DNA of 64,000 nt, from assembly GCF_900177545.1 (NCBI RefSeq), contig NZ_FXBQ01000001.1, positions 2,884,163-2,948,162 of the forward strand, read 5' to 3'. Made by a program: the position numbers and the translations under genes. The DNA comes from Maritimibacter sp. HL-12 (GTDB lineage Bacteria > Pseudomonadota > Alphaproteobacteria > Rhodobacterales > Rhodobacteraceae). Numbering within the stretch: position 1 is the stretch's first letter; the number at the start of each line of letters is the position of its first letter. A model generated the notes under the pieces. The model was not told where the DNA came from, searched no databases, and saw only the letters and a list, made by a program, of their open reading frames with translations. Shown one piece after another: positions 51,173 to 60,649 of the stretch.

Positions 51173-52039
51173 ATGTTCGATACTCCTCTGAACCACTTCA
51201 AGTCAGTCTTTGCGCATCAGTTTTTTGTTGCACCGTCCGACCGCAATTACTTTTTCGCGAGATTTGCAAAGACCTGCGGCATTAATGAAGAATTCTGGTG
51301 GCAAGCTCTCCAAACAATTGAAAAGCTCTTGAAGGCTGGACTTGTTCTCAATGGGGTGTCGGTGAAGAACGGATATGGCCACGACATTAAAAAGCTATGG
51401 GAGAAACACAAGGAGGTATTCGGAGACTTAGCAGTAACTAACCTAACAAGACCGGAAAAACTTGCTGAAAGCTTCTGGACCGATCGCCCTCTTGAAAGGT
51501 TTATTACTAGAGTGAACGAGATGGGACATCCCGATAGCCGTTACGGGCTTCTCTCCTACAGCAACGAAAACGATGACATGTTCAAATTCGATCAACTTGC
51601 CTTTGAACTCCGTCGAAGGACAATTGGCTTAGACTGGATCATCGGCGAAGACTTTCCAGACGACGGGCTAGCCGCATTCTATGGGCAACCCTACCGTAAT
51701 TTTGTCGCGCAACACCCAGAACATCAAATTCGATCTATGAAGTCACCGACAGGCTCAATCGGCGTGATAGGCGCAGACCTAGAGGATGTTATTCATTCTT
51801 GGAATTTCTCCTATTTTCGAAGCGATGCCGATTTGGAACGGCCAACACCTCCAACGGTCGCACCCGCAATGGCCGGGTTTGGTAACTCCTACCTTTACCT
51901 CCTCTGGGAAGGGATAAATGACGCGGAGGTCACTGACCTTGCAAGGGAACAAATTAAATGGCTGCTGAGAAATATCCAGATTGGACGAAACGCCGAAAGT
52001 GAATTCGAAAGGATACTGGCAGTGGATCGCGAAAACTGA
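51173..52039 (+). CDS. Unrecognised protein in AT-richer island, possible HEPN-like N-terminus
   Basis: A 288-residue soluble protein with no signal peptide or membrane helix. Codon use is clearly AT-richer than everything around it (frequent gaa, aaa, ttt, aat), the best sign of recent transfer. The first ~80 residues (RNYFFARFAKTCGINEEFWW, then QTIEKLLKAGLVLNGVSVKN and YGHDIKKLWEKHKE) resemble the four-helix HEPN fold, where a similar helix pattern and a GHD-type His occur; this is a weak resemblance. The rest is unfamiliar. AAAGGAAAACCG precedes the ATG. HEPN proteins often act in defence or toxin systems, but no partner gene is nearby. Confidence 0.65.
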   Translation: MFDTPLNHFKSVFAHQFFVAPSDRNYFFARFAKTCGINEEFWWQALQTIEKLLKAGLVLNGVSVKNGYGHDIKKLWEKHKEVFGDLAVTNLTRPEKLAESFWTDRPLERFITRVNEMGHPDSRYGLLSYSNENDDMFKFDQLAFELRRRTIGLDWIIGEDFPDDGLAAFYGQPYRNFVAQHPEHQIRSMKSPTGSIGVIGADLEDVIHSWNFSYFRSDADLERPTPPTVAPAMAGFGNSYLYLLWEGINDAEVTDLAREQIKWLLRNIQIGRNAESEFERILAVDREN

Positions 52040-52351
52040 GGTAATGCTTCACTGACCACCGAAGTAAGCTTTGGGGAGGCTGCAAGGCAGCGACGGAGGT
52101 AATGATGAAAGTCCGCAAAGGGCCGAGCACGTTCTGAGGGACGAACACGTTTCGCATCTTTGCAGCGGCAGCTCCCTGCGCATAGTTGCCATCCAAGCAC
52201 CACGCGGCATTCGTCACTTTGGCTCCCCACCAAAAAAACCCGCCCCGCCGCGGGTGACGGCGGGGCGGGCCACGTGGGTAAACGTGTGCACAAGCAGCGG
52301 CCTGCTCCTACAGGCCAAGCCCGGTCTAGCGCGGAAAGGTTAACGCAAGGT
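52040..52351 (-). other. 312-bp gene-free right flank with the apt terminator
   Basis: No convincing gene. Short frames on both strands exist but lack ribosome binding sites and family likeness. The left 190 bases are mixed in composition like the neighbouring island; the right part contains the strong terminator of apt (52232-52269). Confidence 0.5.
52232..52269 (-). terminator. Intrinsic terminator of apt
   Basis: Read on the minus strand: CCCGCCCCGCCG (52269-52258), a 7-base loop, its exact complement CGGCGGGGCGGG (52250-52239), then seven U (A-tract 52238-52232). A 12-bp perfect stem plus a U-tract, about 80 bases after the apt stop, is a textbook terminator. Confidence 0.9.
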
Positions 52352-52882
52352 TCACGCGCCCTCGAATTCGCACAGAACATGCACGTCGAGGCCCATTTCC
52401 TCGAGCAGCGCGCGGCCGCCAAGCTCGGGCAGGTCGACGATGAAGGCGCAGCCGACGATCTCGCCGCCGAGCCGTTCGATCAGCTTGATCCCGGCCGCCG
52501 CCGTGCCGCCGGTGGCGAGAAGGTCATCGACCACCAGCACCCGCTCGCCGGGCTGGATCGCGTCGTCGTGAATCTCCATTACCGCCTCGCCGTATTCGAG
52601 CTGGTAGGCCTCGGAGAGCACCGCGCCGGGCAGCTTTCCCTTCTTGCGGATCGGCACGAAGCCAAGCGTGAGCTGGTGGGCGATGGCACCGCCGATGATG
52701 AAGCCGCGCGCCTCCAACCCCACCACCTTGTCGATGCGCTGACCGGCGTAGGGGTGCAGCATCTGGTCGATCGTCATCCGAAAGCCGCGCGGGCTGGCGA
52801 ACAGCGTGGTGACATCGCGAAACATGATCCCTTCGTGGGGGAAATCGACGATGGTGCGGATATAGTCCTTGACGTCATTCAT
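52352..52882 (-). CDS. apt: Adenine phosphoribosyltransferase
   Basis: A 176-residue purine salvage enzyme making AMP from adenine and PRPP. The PRPP-binding motif is [17 protein letters not shown], and [14 protein letters not shown] near the start is typical of Apt. The ATG at 52882 gives the normal length; the open frame continues upstream without support. It is near mtnP, which releases adenine from methylthioadenosine, so the two steps of adenine salvage are grouped. Confidence 0.96.
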   Translation of the reverse strand: MNDVKDYIRTIVDFPHEGIMFRDVTTLFASPRGFRMTIDQMLHPYAGQRIDKVVGLEARGFIIGGAIAHQLTLGFVPIRKKGKLPGAVLSEAYQLEYGEAVMEIHDDAIQPGERVLVVDDLLATGGTAAAGIKLIERLGGEIVGCAFIVDLPELGGRALLEEMGLDVHVLCEFEGA

Positions 52883-52989
52883 GGCGGGCTCACTCGGTGT
52901 TGCGGAGGCTGTAGATCGAAACGGCGTGCTTCGGCGCGTCGGCGAGGGCGAAGGCGAAGGGCCGGGCGCGGCGGGCATGGGGCACGACG

Positions 52990-53658
52990 TCAGTTCCTTG
53001 TGTAATGGCGGCGCAGCGCCATGATGTCTTGCGGTGCGAGCTCGGTCGCGGTGTTGGTGTCCTGGTCGAGCACCGAAACCCCGCGATAGGCGGGGCCCTT
53101 GATCTCGGTCATCAGCCCCATCGCCTGCGTCAGTTCCTCGAGCATCACGCTTTCGTAGGCGCGGGTTTCCAGCGTGGTCGAGAAAACCACGGCGGCGCGG
53201 GTGATGAAGCCGGTGTCGGGGTTGAACAACACCCGGGTGGACGCGCCGCCGAGGCGCGCGCCATCGACCCCCTCGATGCCGGTGCCGGCGATCGGCTGGC
53301 CGCGGGCGATATCGAGAAAGAAGATCTCGATCTCGGCGGGCGCATCCCCTTCGACGCGGGCGAGGCGAAAGCCGGCCTCGGCATCGTTGAGGGCCTGCAG
53401 CGCACGTTCCAGCGCGGCACCTGCGCGCAGTTTCGGACGCCCGAGAAAGGCATCGTCGATCTGCCGGAGCGCCACCCGGACCGGGCGCGAGGCATCCCAG
53501 CGCACGAAGGGCTTCCCGCAGTCGCCGCCGGGCGGCGCGGCGCAGGCGACGGCGCGGTAGAAATCCTCGTCCGAGAGCCGCCCGGGCGCTTCGATATGGT
53601 CTTGCGCCCCGGCCGGAAGCGGCAGGGCTGCAAGCAGGAGAGGCGCAAGTGCTCTCAC
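52990..53658 (-). CDS. Exported DUF2927 protein
   Basis: A 222-residue protein with a signal peptide ([19 protein letters not shown]) and the DUF2927 domain. Segments [20 protein letters not shown] and [30 protein letters not shown], with the metalloprotease-like patch [11 protein letters not shown], are typical. The start is GTG at 53658, whose last two bases form part of the mtnP stop (GTGA), so it is translationally coupled. DUF2927 proteins are common in Rhodobacteraceae but of unknown function. Confidence 0.85.
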   Translation of the reverse strand: MRALAPLLLAALPLPAGAQDHIEAPGRLSDEDFYRAVACAAPPGGDCGKPFVRWDASRPVRVALRQIDDAFLGRPKLRAGAALERALQALNDAEAGFRLARVEGDAPAEIEIFFLDIARGQPIAGTGIEGVDGARLGGASTRVLFNPDTGFITRAAVVFSTTLETRAYESVMLEELTQAMGLMTEIKGPAYRGVSVLDQDTNTATELAPQDIMALRRHYTRN

Positions 53659-54518
53659 AGAACCCGGCCTGCCACCGCGTCGAGCCGGGCGACGAGCGCC
53701 GGGTCGCGCCGGTCGGGGGCGGTCATGATGGCGTGGTCGAGGGCGCGATCGCAGCCGTGCGGGCAGGCCGGGTGCGCGGCACCGAGCATCGCGGGAAGCC
53801 GCGCGACGAGGGCGCGGGCATGTGCGGCATTGGCACCGAGGGTGGCGATGATATCGGATATCTCGACCGCGCCGTGATCGGGGTGCCAACTGTCGTAATC
53901 GGTGACCATCGCCACCGAGGCATAGCAGATCTCGGCCTCGCGGGCGAGCTTGGCTTCGGGCATGTTGGTCATCCCGATCACGTCGGCCCCCCATTGCTCG
54001 CGGTAGAGCCGCGATTCCGCAAGGGTCGAGAATTGCGGGCCTTCCATCGCAAGATAGGTGCCGCCCATGTGCACGCGGACCCCCTCGGCGGCCTCGAAAC
54101 AGGCGCGCGAGAGATCGGGGCAGGTTGGATGGGCGAGGCTCACATGGGCCACGCAGCCGCTGGCGAAAAAGCTCTTCTCGCGGGCGAAAGTGCGGTCGAT
54201 GAACTGGTCGACGATGACGAAATCGCCCGGTGCCATGTCTTCGCGGAACGAGCCACAGGCGGAAACCGAGACGAGATCGGTGACGCCGAGGCGCTTCATC
54301 GCGTCGATATTGGCGCGGTAGGGCACGGTGGAGGGCGCGTGCACATGGCCGCGTCCGTGGCGGGGCAGGAAGGCCATTTTCACCCCGTCGAGCCGTCCGG
54401 TGAGGATCGCGTCGGAGGGTGGCCCCCAGGGGGTTTCGACGGCGATCCAGTCCGCCGCTTCGAGCCCGTCGATCTCGTAGAGGCCCGAGCCGCCGATGAC
54501 GCCGATCACCCGTTCCAT
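53655..54518 (-). CDS. mtnP: S-methyl-5'-thioadenosine phosphorylase
   Basis: A 287-residue purine nucleoside phosphorylase family enzyme. [15 protein letters not shown] is the start, [20 protein letters not shown] holds the phosphate-binding residues, and [27 protein letters not shown] and [15 protein letters not shown] are typical of MTAP. It splits methylthioadenosine into adenine and methylthioribose-1-phosphate. AAAGGAGAACGGC precedes the ATG. Apt lies downstream in the same direction. Confidence 0.94.
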   Translation of the reverse strand: MERVIGVIGGSGLYEIDGLEAADWIAVETPWGPPSDAILTGRLDGVKMAFLPRHGRGHVHAPSTVPYRANIDAMKRLGVTDLVSVSACGSFREDMAPGDFVIVDQFIDRTFAREKSFFASGCVAHVSLAHPTCPDLSRACFEAAEGVRVHMGGTYLAMEGPQFSTLAESRLYREQWGADVIGMTNMPEAKLAREAEICYASVAMVTDYDSWHPDHGAVEISDIIATLGANAAHARALVARLPAMLGAAHPACPHGCDRALDHAIMTAPDRRDPALVARLDAVAGRVL

Positions 54519-54675
54519 GCCGTTCTCCTTTAAGGCCAGTATCGAGGATGCAAAAGCAGCGCGCGAATGCAACGTCAAAGCGCCGTGCGGGGGGAGACGA
54601 ATGGCCGCGTGGGGGGCGCGGGCAAGGATGGTCGGGCATTTTTGCGAGGGGCCTTCGAGAGATCGCGGGCCGGCC

Positions 54676-55281
54676 TCAATCGTCGGGACGGGTGAGTTCG
54701 AAATAGTCGCGCACGATGGTATAGTCGCGGTAGCCCAGCCGGGCGACGAGGCCGAAGTGGGCGATGTCGAACTTGCCATCGACAAGGCAGTCGTCGCGCA
54801 GGTGCACGCCGACGACGTCGCCGAAGACCACGTAATTGGCGTCGCCCTTGAGCTTGACCACCTGGGTCATCCGGCATTCGAGCGCGGCGGGGGAGAGGGC
54901 AACGCGCGAGCAGGCGATTTCCTTGCAGGCCGCCTTGGTCACGCGGGCGGCGGCGAACTCGTCGGTGCGCGCGGGGAAGGCGGCGGAGGAGGCGTTCATT
55001 TCGTGCATCGCCTCTTCTTCGACCACGTTGATGCAGAACACGCCGGTCTGCTCGATGTTGCCAAGGGTGTCCTTGCCGCGCAGCCGGTCGGGCTTGTCAC
55101 CGGTGGTCGAAAACATCACCTGCGGTGGAACGTAGGCGGCACCGTTGAAGAAGCTGTAGGGGGCGAGATTGTCGTGGCCGTCGCTGCCACGGGTGGAGAT
55201 CCAGGCAATCGGGCGCGGCGCGATGATCGCGTTGAACGGGTTGTGTGGCAGGCCGTGGCCGTCTTCTGGGCGGTAGAACAT
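54676..55281 (-). CDS. Flavin reductase-like FMN-binding protein
   Basis: A 201-residue split-barrel flavoprotein. It opens NPFNAIIAPRPIAWISTRGSDG, then NLAPYSFFNGAAYVPPQVMF and the flavin region with FCINVVEEEAM. It belongs to the flavin reductase/DIM6 family and may supply reduced flavin or act on aromatic substrates. Start at 55281 follows AAAAGGAAACC. The partner is not identifiable. Confidence 0.88.
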   Translation of the reverse strand: MFYRPEDGHGLPHNPFNAIIAPRPIAWISTRGSDGHDNLAPYSFFNGAAYVPPQVMFSTTGDKPDRLRGKDTLGNIEQTGVFCINVVEEEAMHEMNASSAAFPARTDEFAAARVTKAACKEIACSRVALSPAALECRMTQVVKLKGDANYVVFGDVVGVHLRDDCLVDGKFDIAHFGLVARLGYRDYTIVRDYFELTRPDD

Positions 55282-55652
55282 CCGGTTTCCTTTTTCCCGA
55301 GCTCCTCGCGAAAACCTGCGACAGAGGTTGTCGTGAAACGCGCGCGTGCTCCTGTGTCTTGTCGCGCGTCAAGTGTTCCGGTTCAAAAACAAGTCGACGC
55401 GCATTTGGTTTTGCGGACGTGATAGAGCACCGCCGCGATGGCGGGAAGGGGGTGGCAGGGGCGCACGCTGGAAAACCGCAGGGTGCCATGTTATGGGCTG
55501 CGCCGGAAAGTGGCGGCCGGTTTTTCGGGCAGCCCGGGTTTCGCCCGGGCGGTGCATGACGGGGAGACCGCGATCGGCTGCAAAAAACAAGGCCCGCGGG
55601 CAGGCATGCCGGGGCAGGGACCGGCGCGGCGCGCGCGGGTGAGGGGCGGGCA
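55282..55652. other. 371-bp interval between divergent genes
   Basis: No gene is seen; short frames here have no ribosome binding site or family likeness. It contains a small perfect hairpin GCCCGGG-TTTCG-CCCGGGC (55532-55550) and lies between the flavin reductase and acetyltransferase genes, which diverge, so both promoters should be here. The part around 55390-55440 is slightly less GC-rich. Confidence 0.4.
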
Positions 55653-56144
55653 GTGTTTACGCTGAGCGAGGAAAAACCGGACGACTGGTGGGAAGTCGAG
55701 GCGCTCTATGACCTGTGCTTTGCACCGGGGCGCGAGGCGCTTTCGTCCTACCGGCTGCGCGACGGGATCGACCCGGTGGCCGGGCTCTCGCTGGTGGCGC
55801 GCGACGATGACGCGATTCTCGCGGGCGCGATCAGGTTCTGGCCGGTGCTTGTGGGCGATGCGCCCGCGCTGCTTCTCGGACCGGTCGCGGTGCACCCGAC
55901 GCGGCAAGGCGAAGGCCTTGGCGGCTTTCTGATCCGCGAAAGCCTTGCGCTGGCCAAGCCGCTGGGCTGGGCGCGCGTGATGCTGGTGGGCGACCGGCCC
56001 TATTACGGGCGGTTCGGCTTCGAGCGGCTCGACGATGTGATCATGCCGCCGCCGACCAACCCCGAGCGGGTGCTGGGCGCGGCCCTCGCACCCGGCGCAT
56101 GGGAGGGCGTGACCGGCCCGGTGCGCCGCTTCACGGAGGGCTGA
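55653..56144 (+). CDS. GNAT N-acetyltransferase (YhbS-like)
   Basis: A 163-residue acetyltransferase: the acetyl-CoA loop is in LLLGPVAVHPTRQGEGLGGFL (RxGxG type Q-G-E-G-L-G), followed by VMLVGDRPYYGRFGFERLDD, which is typical of YhbS-like proteins. It starts with GTG at 55653 after GAGGGGCGGGCA. Its end overlaps by 14 bases the convergent small membrane protein gene. Confidence 0.85.
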   Translation: MFTLSEEKPDDWWEVEALYDLCFAPGREALSSYRLRDGIDPVAGLSLVARDDDAILAGAIRFWPVLVGDAPALLLGPVAVHPTRQGEGLGGFLIRESLALAKPLGWARVMLVGDRPYYGRFGFERLDDVIMPPPTNPERVLGAALAPGAWEGVTGPVRRFTEG

Positions 56145-56361
56145 ACAGCGCGCGGCTCTGTGGCGCGCCGGTTTGGGCCTTCGTCCTGTTCCTGGGCCAG
56201 ACCGGCGCCAGGGCCACGATCAGCGCGGTGAACACCACCGCACCGAAGCTGAACAGCCCGTAGGCCGCCAGCGCCGCCACCATCCCGCCGCCACCTGCAA
56301 GCGCGACCACGGTAGCCCCGGCACCGACCACGAAGCCGACCATCACGAGAATGAGAATCAT
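56131..56361 (-). CDS. Small two-helix membrane protein
   Basis: A 76-residue protein with two hydrophobic helices (about residues 2-22 and 28-52) separated by Gly-rich GGGGMV and a polar Arg/Ser-rich C-terminus. GGCGGAGGGATGGC gives a good ribosome binding site, which is the main support for a real gene. Unknown function. It overlaps the convergent acetyltransferase by 14 bases. Confidence 0.6.
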   Translation of the reverse strand: MILILVMVGFVVGAGATVVALAGGGGMVAALAAYGLFSFGAVVFTALIVALAPVWPRNRTKAQTGAPQSRALFSPP

Positions 56362-56431
56362 GCCATCCCTCCGCCAGTTGCCCGGCCAGACTGGCGGCAG
56401 AGGTGTTAAGACCGCCCTAACGCGGCCGCGA

Positions 56432-58711
56432 TCAGGCGACGGGCGGGTGCGGCTTGTAGAGGTATTCGATCACTGCCGGGCGTACCGACTGCGCACCCGA
56501 GCCGCGGGCGGTGTCGATCACCTTGCGCAACTCAGCAAGATTTGTTCGCCTGATCAGGTGCTTGACCGGGCCGATCGAGGCCGGACGCATGGAGAGCGTG
56601 CGCAGCCCCAAGGCGGCAAAGGTGACCGCCTCGATCGGCCGTCCGGCATCCTCGCCGCAGAAACTGAGCGGGGTTCCGGCCTCGGCGCAGCGCCGCGTGA
56701 TCATCTCGATCAGGTTGAGGAAGGACACGTTGAGCGTGTCGTAGCGCCGCCGCACGCGCTCGTTTTCACGGTCGGCGGCGAAGAAGAACTGCTTGAGATC
56801 GTTGCCGCCGATCGAGATGAAATCGGCGTCCTTGTAGAACTGCGCGGGCGAGAAGGCGAGCGAGGGGGTTTCCAGCATCGCGCCGATCTTGATCTCGGTG
56901 GGCAGGATATGGCCCACGCGCCGTTCGCGTTCGATCTCGCCGATCAGAAGCTCGCGGGCGTCCTGGAACTCCTGCAATTGCGCGATGAAGGGAAACATCA
57001 CCGTGAGTTGGCGCCCAGCCGCCGCGCGGATCAGGGCCTGAAGCTGCATCCGCATGACACCGGGCTTGTCCAGCCCGACGCGGATCGCGCGCCAGCCGAG
57101 CGCGGGGTTGGGCTCGTCCTGCGGCTTCATGTAGGGCAGCACCTTGTCGGAGCCGATATCCAGCGTGCGGAACACCACCTGCTTGTCGCCGGCCCGGTCG
57201 AGCACCCGCGAATAGAGCTGCGCCAGTTCGCCCCGGCGCGGCACCCGCGACTGGGTGAGGAATTGCAGCTCGGTGCGGAACAGCCCGACGCCCTCGGCAC
57301 CGGAGCTTTCGAGGCTCGGCAGATCGGCCATCAGACCGGCGTTCATTGTCAGCCGAACCCGCACACCGTCGTCGCTTTCTGCGGGCTTGTCGCGCAGCGA
57401 CACGTAGCGTTCCTGCTGTGCCGCCTCCATCGCCATCTTGTCGCGGAAACTGTCGACGACGGCATCTTCCGGGCGCAGGTGCACCACGCCGTGCTCGCCG
57501 TCGACGAGGATGAGATCGCCGTTCAGCGCCTCGGTTGTGATCGGCCCGGCGTGCACGATCAGCGGGATCGCCCAGGCCCGGGCCACGATCGCGGCATGGC
57601 TGGCTACCGAACCCTCTTCGAGCACCACGCCGCGCAGCTTGCGGCCGTATTCCAGAAGCTCGCCGGGGCCGATGTTGGCGGCGACGAGGATCGGGTCTTC
57701 GGGCATTTCGGCACCGGTTTCCTTGCCTTGCCCGGTGAGGATGCGCAACAGACGGTTCGACAGGTCGTTGAGGTCGTGCAGGCGTTCGCGCAGGTAGGGA
57801 TCGGGCACCTGGCTCATCCGGGCGCGCGCGGCGGTCTGTTCCTTTTCCACCGCCGCGGCCGCCGAAAGGCCGCGCGAGATGTCTTCTTCCATCCGCCGCC
57901 GCCAGCCGCGCGAGTTGGCGAACATCCGGTAAGCCTCCAGCACCTGCATCTGTTCCTTGTCGGCACCGTCGGCGGTGGCGAGCAACTCGTCGACTGAAAC
58001 CCGCAGCGACTCGATCGCGGCTTCCAGCTTCTTCAACTCCTCTGCCGGATCATCGGCAATCGGGTTGGTGACCACGACGCGTGGCTCGTGCAGCCAGACA
58101 TGGCCCATGGCGCTGCCTTCCTGGCCGATGCCGCCCTTGAAGGTGGCCGGGCGCTGGTGCAGCGCCGCAAGCGCCGCGCCCTCGCCGACGAAGGCACCCA
58201 GCTCGGTCATCTCGGCGATGACCATGGCCACCACCTCCATGCCGTAGATCTCGTCTTCGGAGAAGGCGCGCGCCTCTTTCGACTGGACCACGAGCACGCC
58301 GAGCGCTTCACCGAGGCGCTGGATCGGGACGCCGAGGAAGGAGGAGAAAACCTCCTCGCCGGTCTCGGCCATGTAGCGAAATCCCTTCTCGGCCGGGGCA
58401 TCGGCGGTGTTGATCGGGCGCTTGGTGCGGGCGATGCGGCCCACGAGCCCTTCGCCGACGCGCATCCGGGTCTTGTGCACGGCCTCCGGGTTCAGGCCCT
58501 CGGTGGCGCTGAGCTCCAGCGTTTCGGCGTCGCGGAACAGGTAGATCGAGCAAACCTCGAGCCCCATCGAATCGGCAATGATCGTGGTGATCCGGTCGAG
58601 CCGTTCCTGCCCGGCCGAATCCTTCGCAAGCGTCGCCTTCAGACGGCCAAGCAGTTTGCGGCTGTCGCTTTCGCCGGGGTTCACGATGCTATTCCCTGTC
58701 GGTCTCGTCAC
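56432..58711 (-). CDS. ptsP: Phosphoenolpyruvate-protein phosphotransferase PtsP (nitrogen PTS enzyme I)
   Basis: A 759-residue EI-Ntr: an N-terminal GAF domain (about residues 20-165) that senses amides such as glutamine in relatives, then enzyme I. The phosphohistidine is in SVASHAAIVARAWAIPLIV (about residue 365), the PEP-binding domain contains GIGLFRTELQFL-like segment GAEGVGLFRTELQFL and SIGGNDLKQFFF. It begins the regulatory PTS-Ntr chain. A GTG at 58711 gives the full GAF domain; another GTG nine codons later is possible. lysC lies upstream on the same strand, as usual in the group. Confidence 0.95.
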   Translation of the reverse strand: MTRPTGNSIVNPGESDSRKLLGRLKATLAKDSAGQERLDRITTIIADSMGLEVCSIYLFRDAETLELSATEGLNPEAVHKTRMRVGEGLVGRIARTKRPINTADAPAEKGFRYMAETGEEVFSSFLGVPIQRLGEALGVLVVQSKEARAFSEDEIYGMEVVAMVIAEMTELGAFVGEGAALAALHQRPATFKGGIGQEGSAMGHVWLHEPRVVVTNPIADDPAEELKKLEAAIESLRVSVDELLATADGADKEQMQVLEAYRMFANSRGWRRRMEEDISRGLSAAAAVEKEQTAARARMSQVPDPYLRERLHDLNDLSNRLLRILTGQGKETGAEMPEDPILVAANIGPGELLEYGRKLRGVVLEEGSVASHAAIVARAWAIPLIVHAGPITTEALNGDLILVDGEHGVVHLRPEDAVVDSFRDKMAMEAAQQERYVSLRDKPAESDDGVRVRLTMNAGLMADLPSLESSGAEGVGLFRTELQFLTQSRVPRRGELAQLYSRVLDRAGDKQVVFRTLDIGSDKVLPYMKPQDEPNPALGWRAIRVGLDKPGVMRMQLQALIRAAAGRQLTVMFPFIAQLQEFQDARELLIGEIERERRVGHILPTEIKIGAMLETPSLAFSPAQFYKDADFISIGGNDLKQFFFAADRENERVRRRYDTLNVSFLNLIEMITRRCAEAGTPLSFCGEDAGRPIEAVTFAALGLRTLSMRPASIGPVKHLIRRTNLAELRKVIDTARGSGAQSVRPAVIEYLYKPHPPVA

Positions 58712-58847
58712 GACAGACTAGGGGGGGCGGCGGGATTTGCCAACCAGCCGATTCCCCCTCTGCGCGAGCGCCCGCCGAGGTGATCATTCAACTGGCTTGC
58801 CGCAGGTCGTGCGCCTGCAAACGTGGCGCTGCGGCGATGGGCTGGCC

Positions 58848-60083
58848 TCAGCCCTTCTCCAGTTCGAAGGCGTCGTGCAGGGCCTGAACCGCGAGTTCCA
58901 TGTACTTGCGGTCGATCAGCACCGAGATCTTGATCTCGGATGTGGTGATGACCTTGATGTTGATCCCCTCGCGGGCGAGCACCTCGAACATCTTCGCGGC
59001 GATCCCGGCCTGGCTGCGCATGCCGATGCCGACGATCGACACCTTGGCCACGTCGGTGTCGGCGACGAGATCATGGTAGTTGATCTGCCCCGCCGTCTTG
59101 GCCTCCTGCAGCGCCTTCTCGGCCCGCGCGACCTGCCCCACCGGGCAGGAGAAGGTCATATCGGTGCGGCCTTCCTCGGAGATGTTCTGCACGATCATGT
59201 CGACGTTGATCCCGGCTTCGGAGAGCGGGGTGAAGATCGCGCTGGCGATCCCGGGGCGGTCGGCCACGGAGATCAGCGTCATCTTGGCCTCGTCGCGGCT
59301 GTAGGCCACGCCGGATACGGCATTCTGTTCCACGATTTCCTCCTCGTCGCAGACAAGCGTGCCTGCCTCAGGGTCATATTCGCCGAAGCTCGACAACACG
59401 CGCAGCTTCACCTTGTAACGCATCGCCAGTTCGACCGAGCGGGTTTGCAGCACCTTGGCCCCGAGCGAGGCCAGTTCGAGCATTTCCTCGAAGGCGATCT
59501 TGTCGAGCTTGCGGGCCTTGTCCGCAATTCGCGGATCGGTGGTATAGACGCCATCGACATCGGTGTAGATGTCGCAACGTTCGGCATCGAAAGCGGCGGC
59601 GAAGGCCACCGCGGTGGTGTCGGAGCCGCCCCGGCCCAGCGTGGTGATCCGGCCCTCGGGGCTCACGCCCTGGAACCCGGCGACCACGGCCACCTTCATG
59701 CCCTCGGCGAATTTCGCCATGATGTTGGTTTGCGGGATGTCCTCGATCCGGGCGGCGGAATGCGTTCCGGTGGTTTTCACCGGCACCTGCCAGCCCTGCC
59801 AGGAGCGCGCGGGGATATCCATCTCCTGAAGCCTCAGCGCCATCAGCCCGGCGGTGACGTTCTCGCCCGATGACACCACCGCGTCGTATTCGCGCGCGTC
59901 GTAGAGCGGCGAGGTTTCCTCGACCCAGCCGACGAGTTCGTTGGTCTTGCCCGACATCGCCGAGACGATCACGATCACGTCGTAGCCATTGGCCACCTCG
60001 CGCGCGACGCGCTTCGAGGCCCGGGCGATCCGGTCGAGCGTGGCCACCGAGGTGCCACCGAATTTCATCACCAGAATGGGCAT
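58848..60083 (-). CDS. lysC: Aspartate kinase
   Basis: A 411-residue monofunctional aspartokinase. It starts MPILVMKFGGTSVA; the catalytic domain includes VSAMSGKTNELVG and TLGRGGSDTTAVAFAAAF, and two ACT domains follow (MTLISVADRPGIASAIFTPL and VSIVGIGMRSQAGIAAKMFE), through which lysine and threonine inhibit. It starts lysine, threonine and methionine synthesis; thrC is in the same window. The ATG at 60083 gives the usual length. Confidence 0.96.
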   Translation of the reverse strand: MPILVMKFGGTSVATLDRIARASKRVAREVANGYDVIVIVSAMSGKTNELVGWVEETSPLYDAREYDAVVSSGENVTAGLMALRLQEMDIPARSWQGWQVPVKTTGTHSAARIEDIPQTNIMAKFAEGMKVAVVAGFQGVSPEGRITTLGRGGSDTTAVAFAAAFDAERCDIYTDVDGVYTTDPRIADKARKLDKIAFEEMLELASLGAKVLQTRSVELAMRYKVKLRVLSSFGEYDPEAGTLVCDEEEIVEQNAVSGVAYSRDEAKMTLISVADRPGIASAIFTPLSEAGINVDMIVQNISEEGRTDMTFSCPVGQVARAEKALQEAKTAGQINYHDLVADTDVAKVSIVGIGMRSQAGIAAKMFEVLAREGINIKVITTSEIKISVLIDRKYMELAVQALHDAFELEKG

Positions 60084-60169
60084 GGAAACCGGCTCCCGTT
60101 GCAATCCTGCGCCTGATAGGGCCAGCGTTGACAAAGCGCAAGGGGCGGGTGAGGTCCGGCCAGGCCGCT

Positions 60170-60589
60170 TCAGTTGGTCTTGCGGGTGGGGGTGAAGGGC
60201 AGGGGGGCGACCGGCACGCCGTCCTCGATCAGCGCGATCGCCTCCTCGGGCTTTGCTTCGCCGTAGATCGGGCGTTTCGGCGCGTCGCCACCGTGGATCG
60301 CGCGGGCTTCCTGCGCGAAGCCAAGGCCGACGTATTCGCCTTCGGTCTCGACCTTGCGCTTGAGCGCGGCGATCGCCTTCTCGCGTTCGGTGTCCGGGGA
60401 TAGCCGGGCCGGGGGCTGGGCGCGGGCAGGGCGCACATCCGGGGTCATCAGCGATTTCTCGATCCGGTCGGTGCCGCACCTTGGGCAACGCAACCGTCCG
60501 TCGGCCGCCAGCGCATCAAAGGCGTCGGCGTTTCTGAACCAGCTTTCAAAGCTGTGCCCTTCCGGGCATTTCAGGGTATAGCGGATCAT
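60170..60589 (-). CDS. DUF1178 zinc-ribbon-like protein
   Basis: A 139-residue protein beginning MIRYTLKCPEGHSFESWFRN and then RLRCPRCGTDRIEKSLMTPDV. Cys positions (C8, C32, C35) with a His suggest a small metal-binding ribbon. The rest has the DUF1178 pattern YVGLGFAQEARAIHGGDAPKRPIYGEA. Function unknown; it is often near Nudix and stress genes, here 60 bases downstream of a Nudix gene. Confidence 0.88.
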   Translation of the reverse strand: MIRYTLKCPEGHSFESWFRNADAFDALAADGRLRCPRCGTDRIEKSLMTPDVRPARAQPPARLSPDTEREKAIAALKRKVETEGEYVGLGFAQEARAIHGGDAPKRPIYGEAKPEEAIALIEDGVPVAPLPFTPTRKTN

Positions 60590-60649
60590 CTGGTTATCCA
60601 GGCAGGTCGTGCGATCATGCAGGCAGGACCGCCACCCGCGCAACCGTTT

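Noticed and set aside
51954-52217. Minus-strand frame of 87 codons in the AT-richer island
   Set aside because: It overlaps the end of the plus-strand gene, has no ribosome binding site and no convincing family. It might be a decayed fragment, but that cannot be supported here.
52990-54639. Minus-strand frame of 549 codons extending the DUF2927 protein upstream
   Set aside because: The upstream part is the out-of-frame shadow of mtnP; the GTG at 53658 gives a signal peptide and overlaps the mtnP stop.
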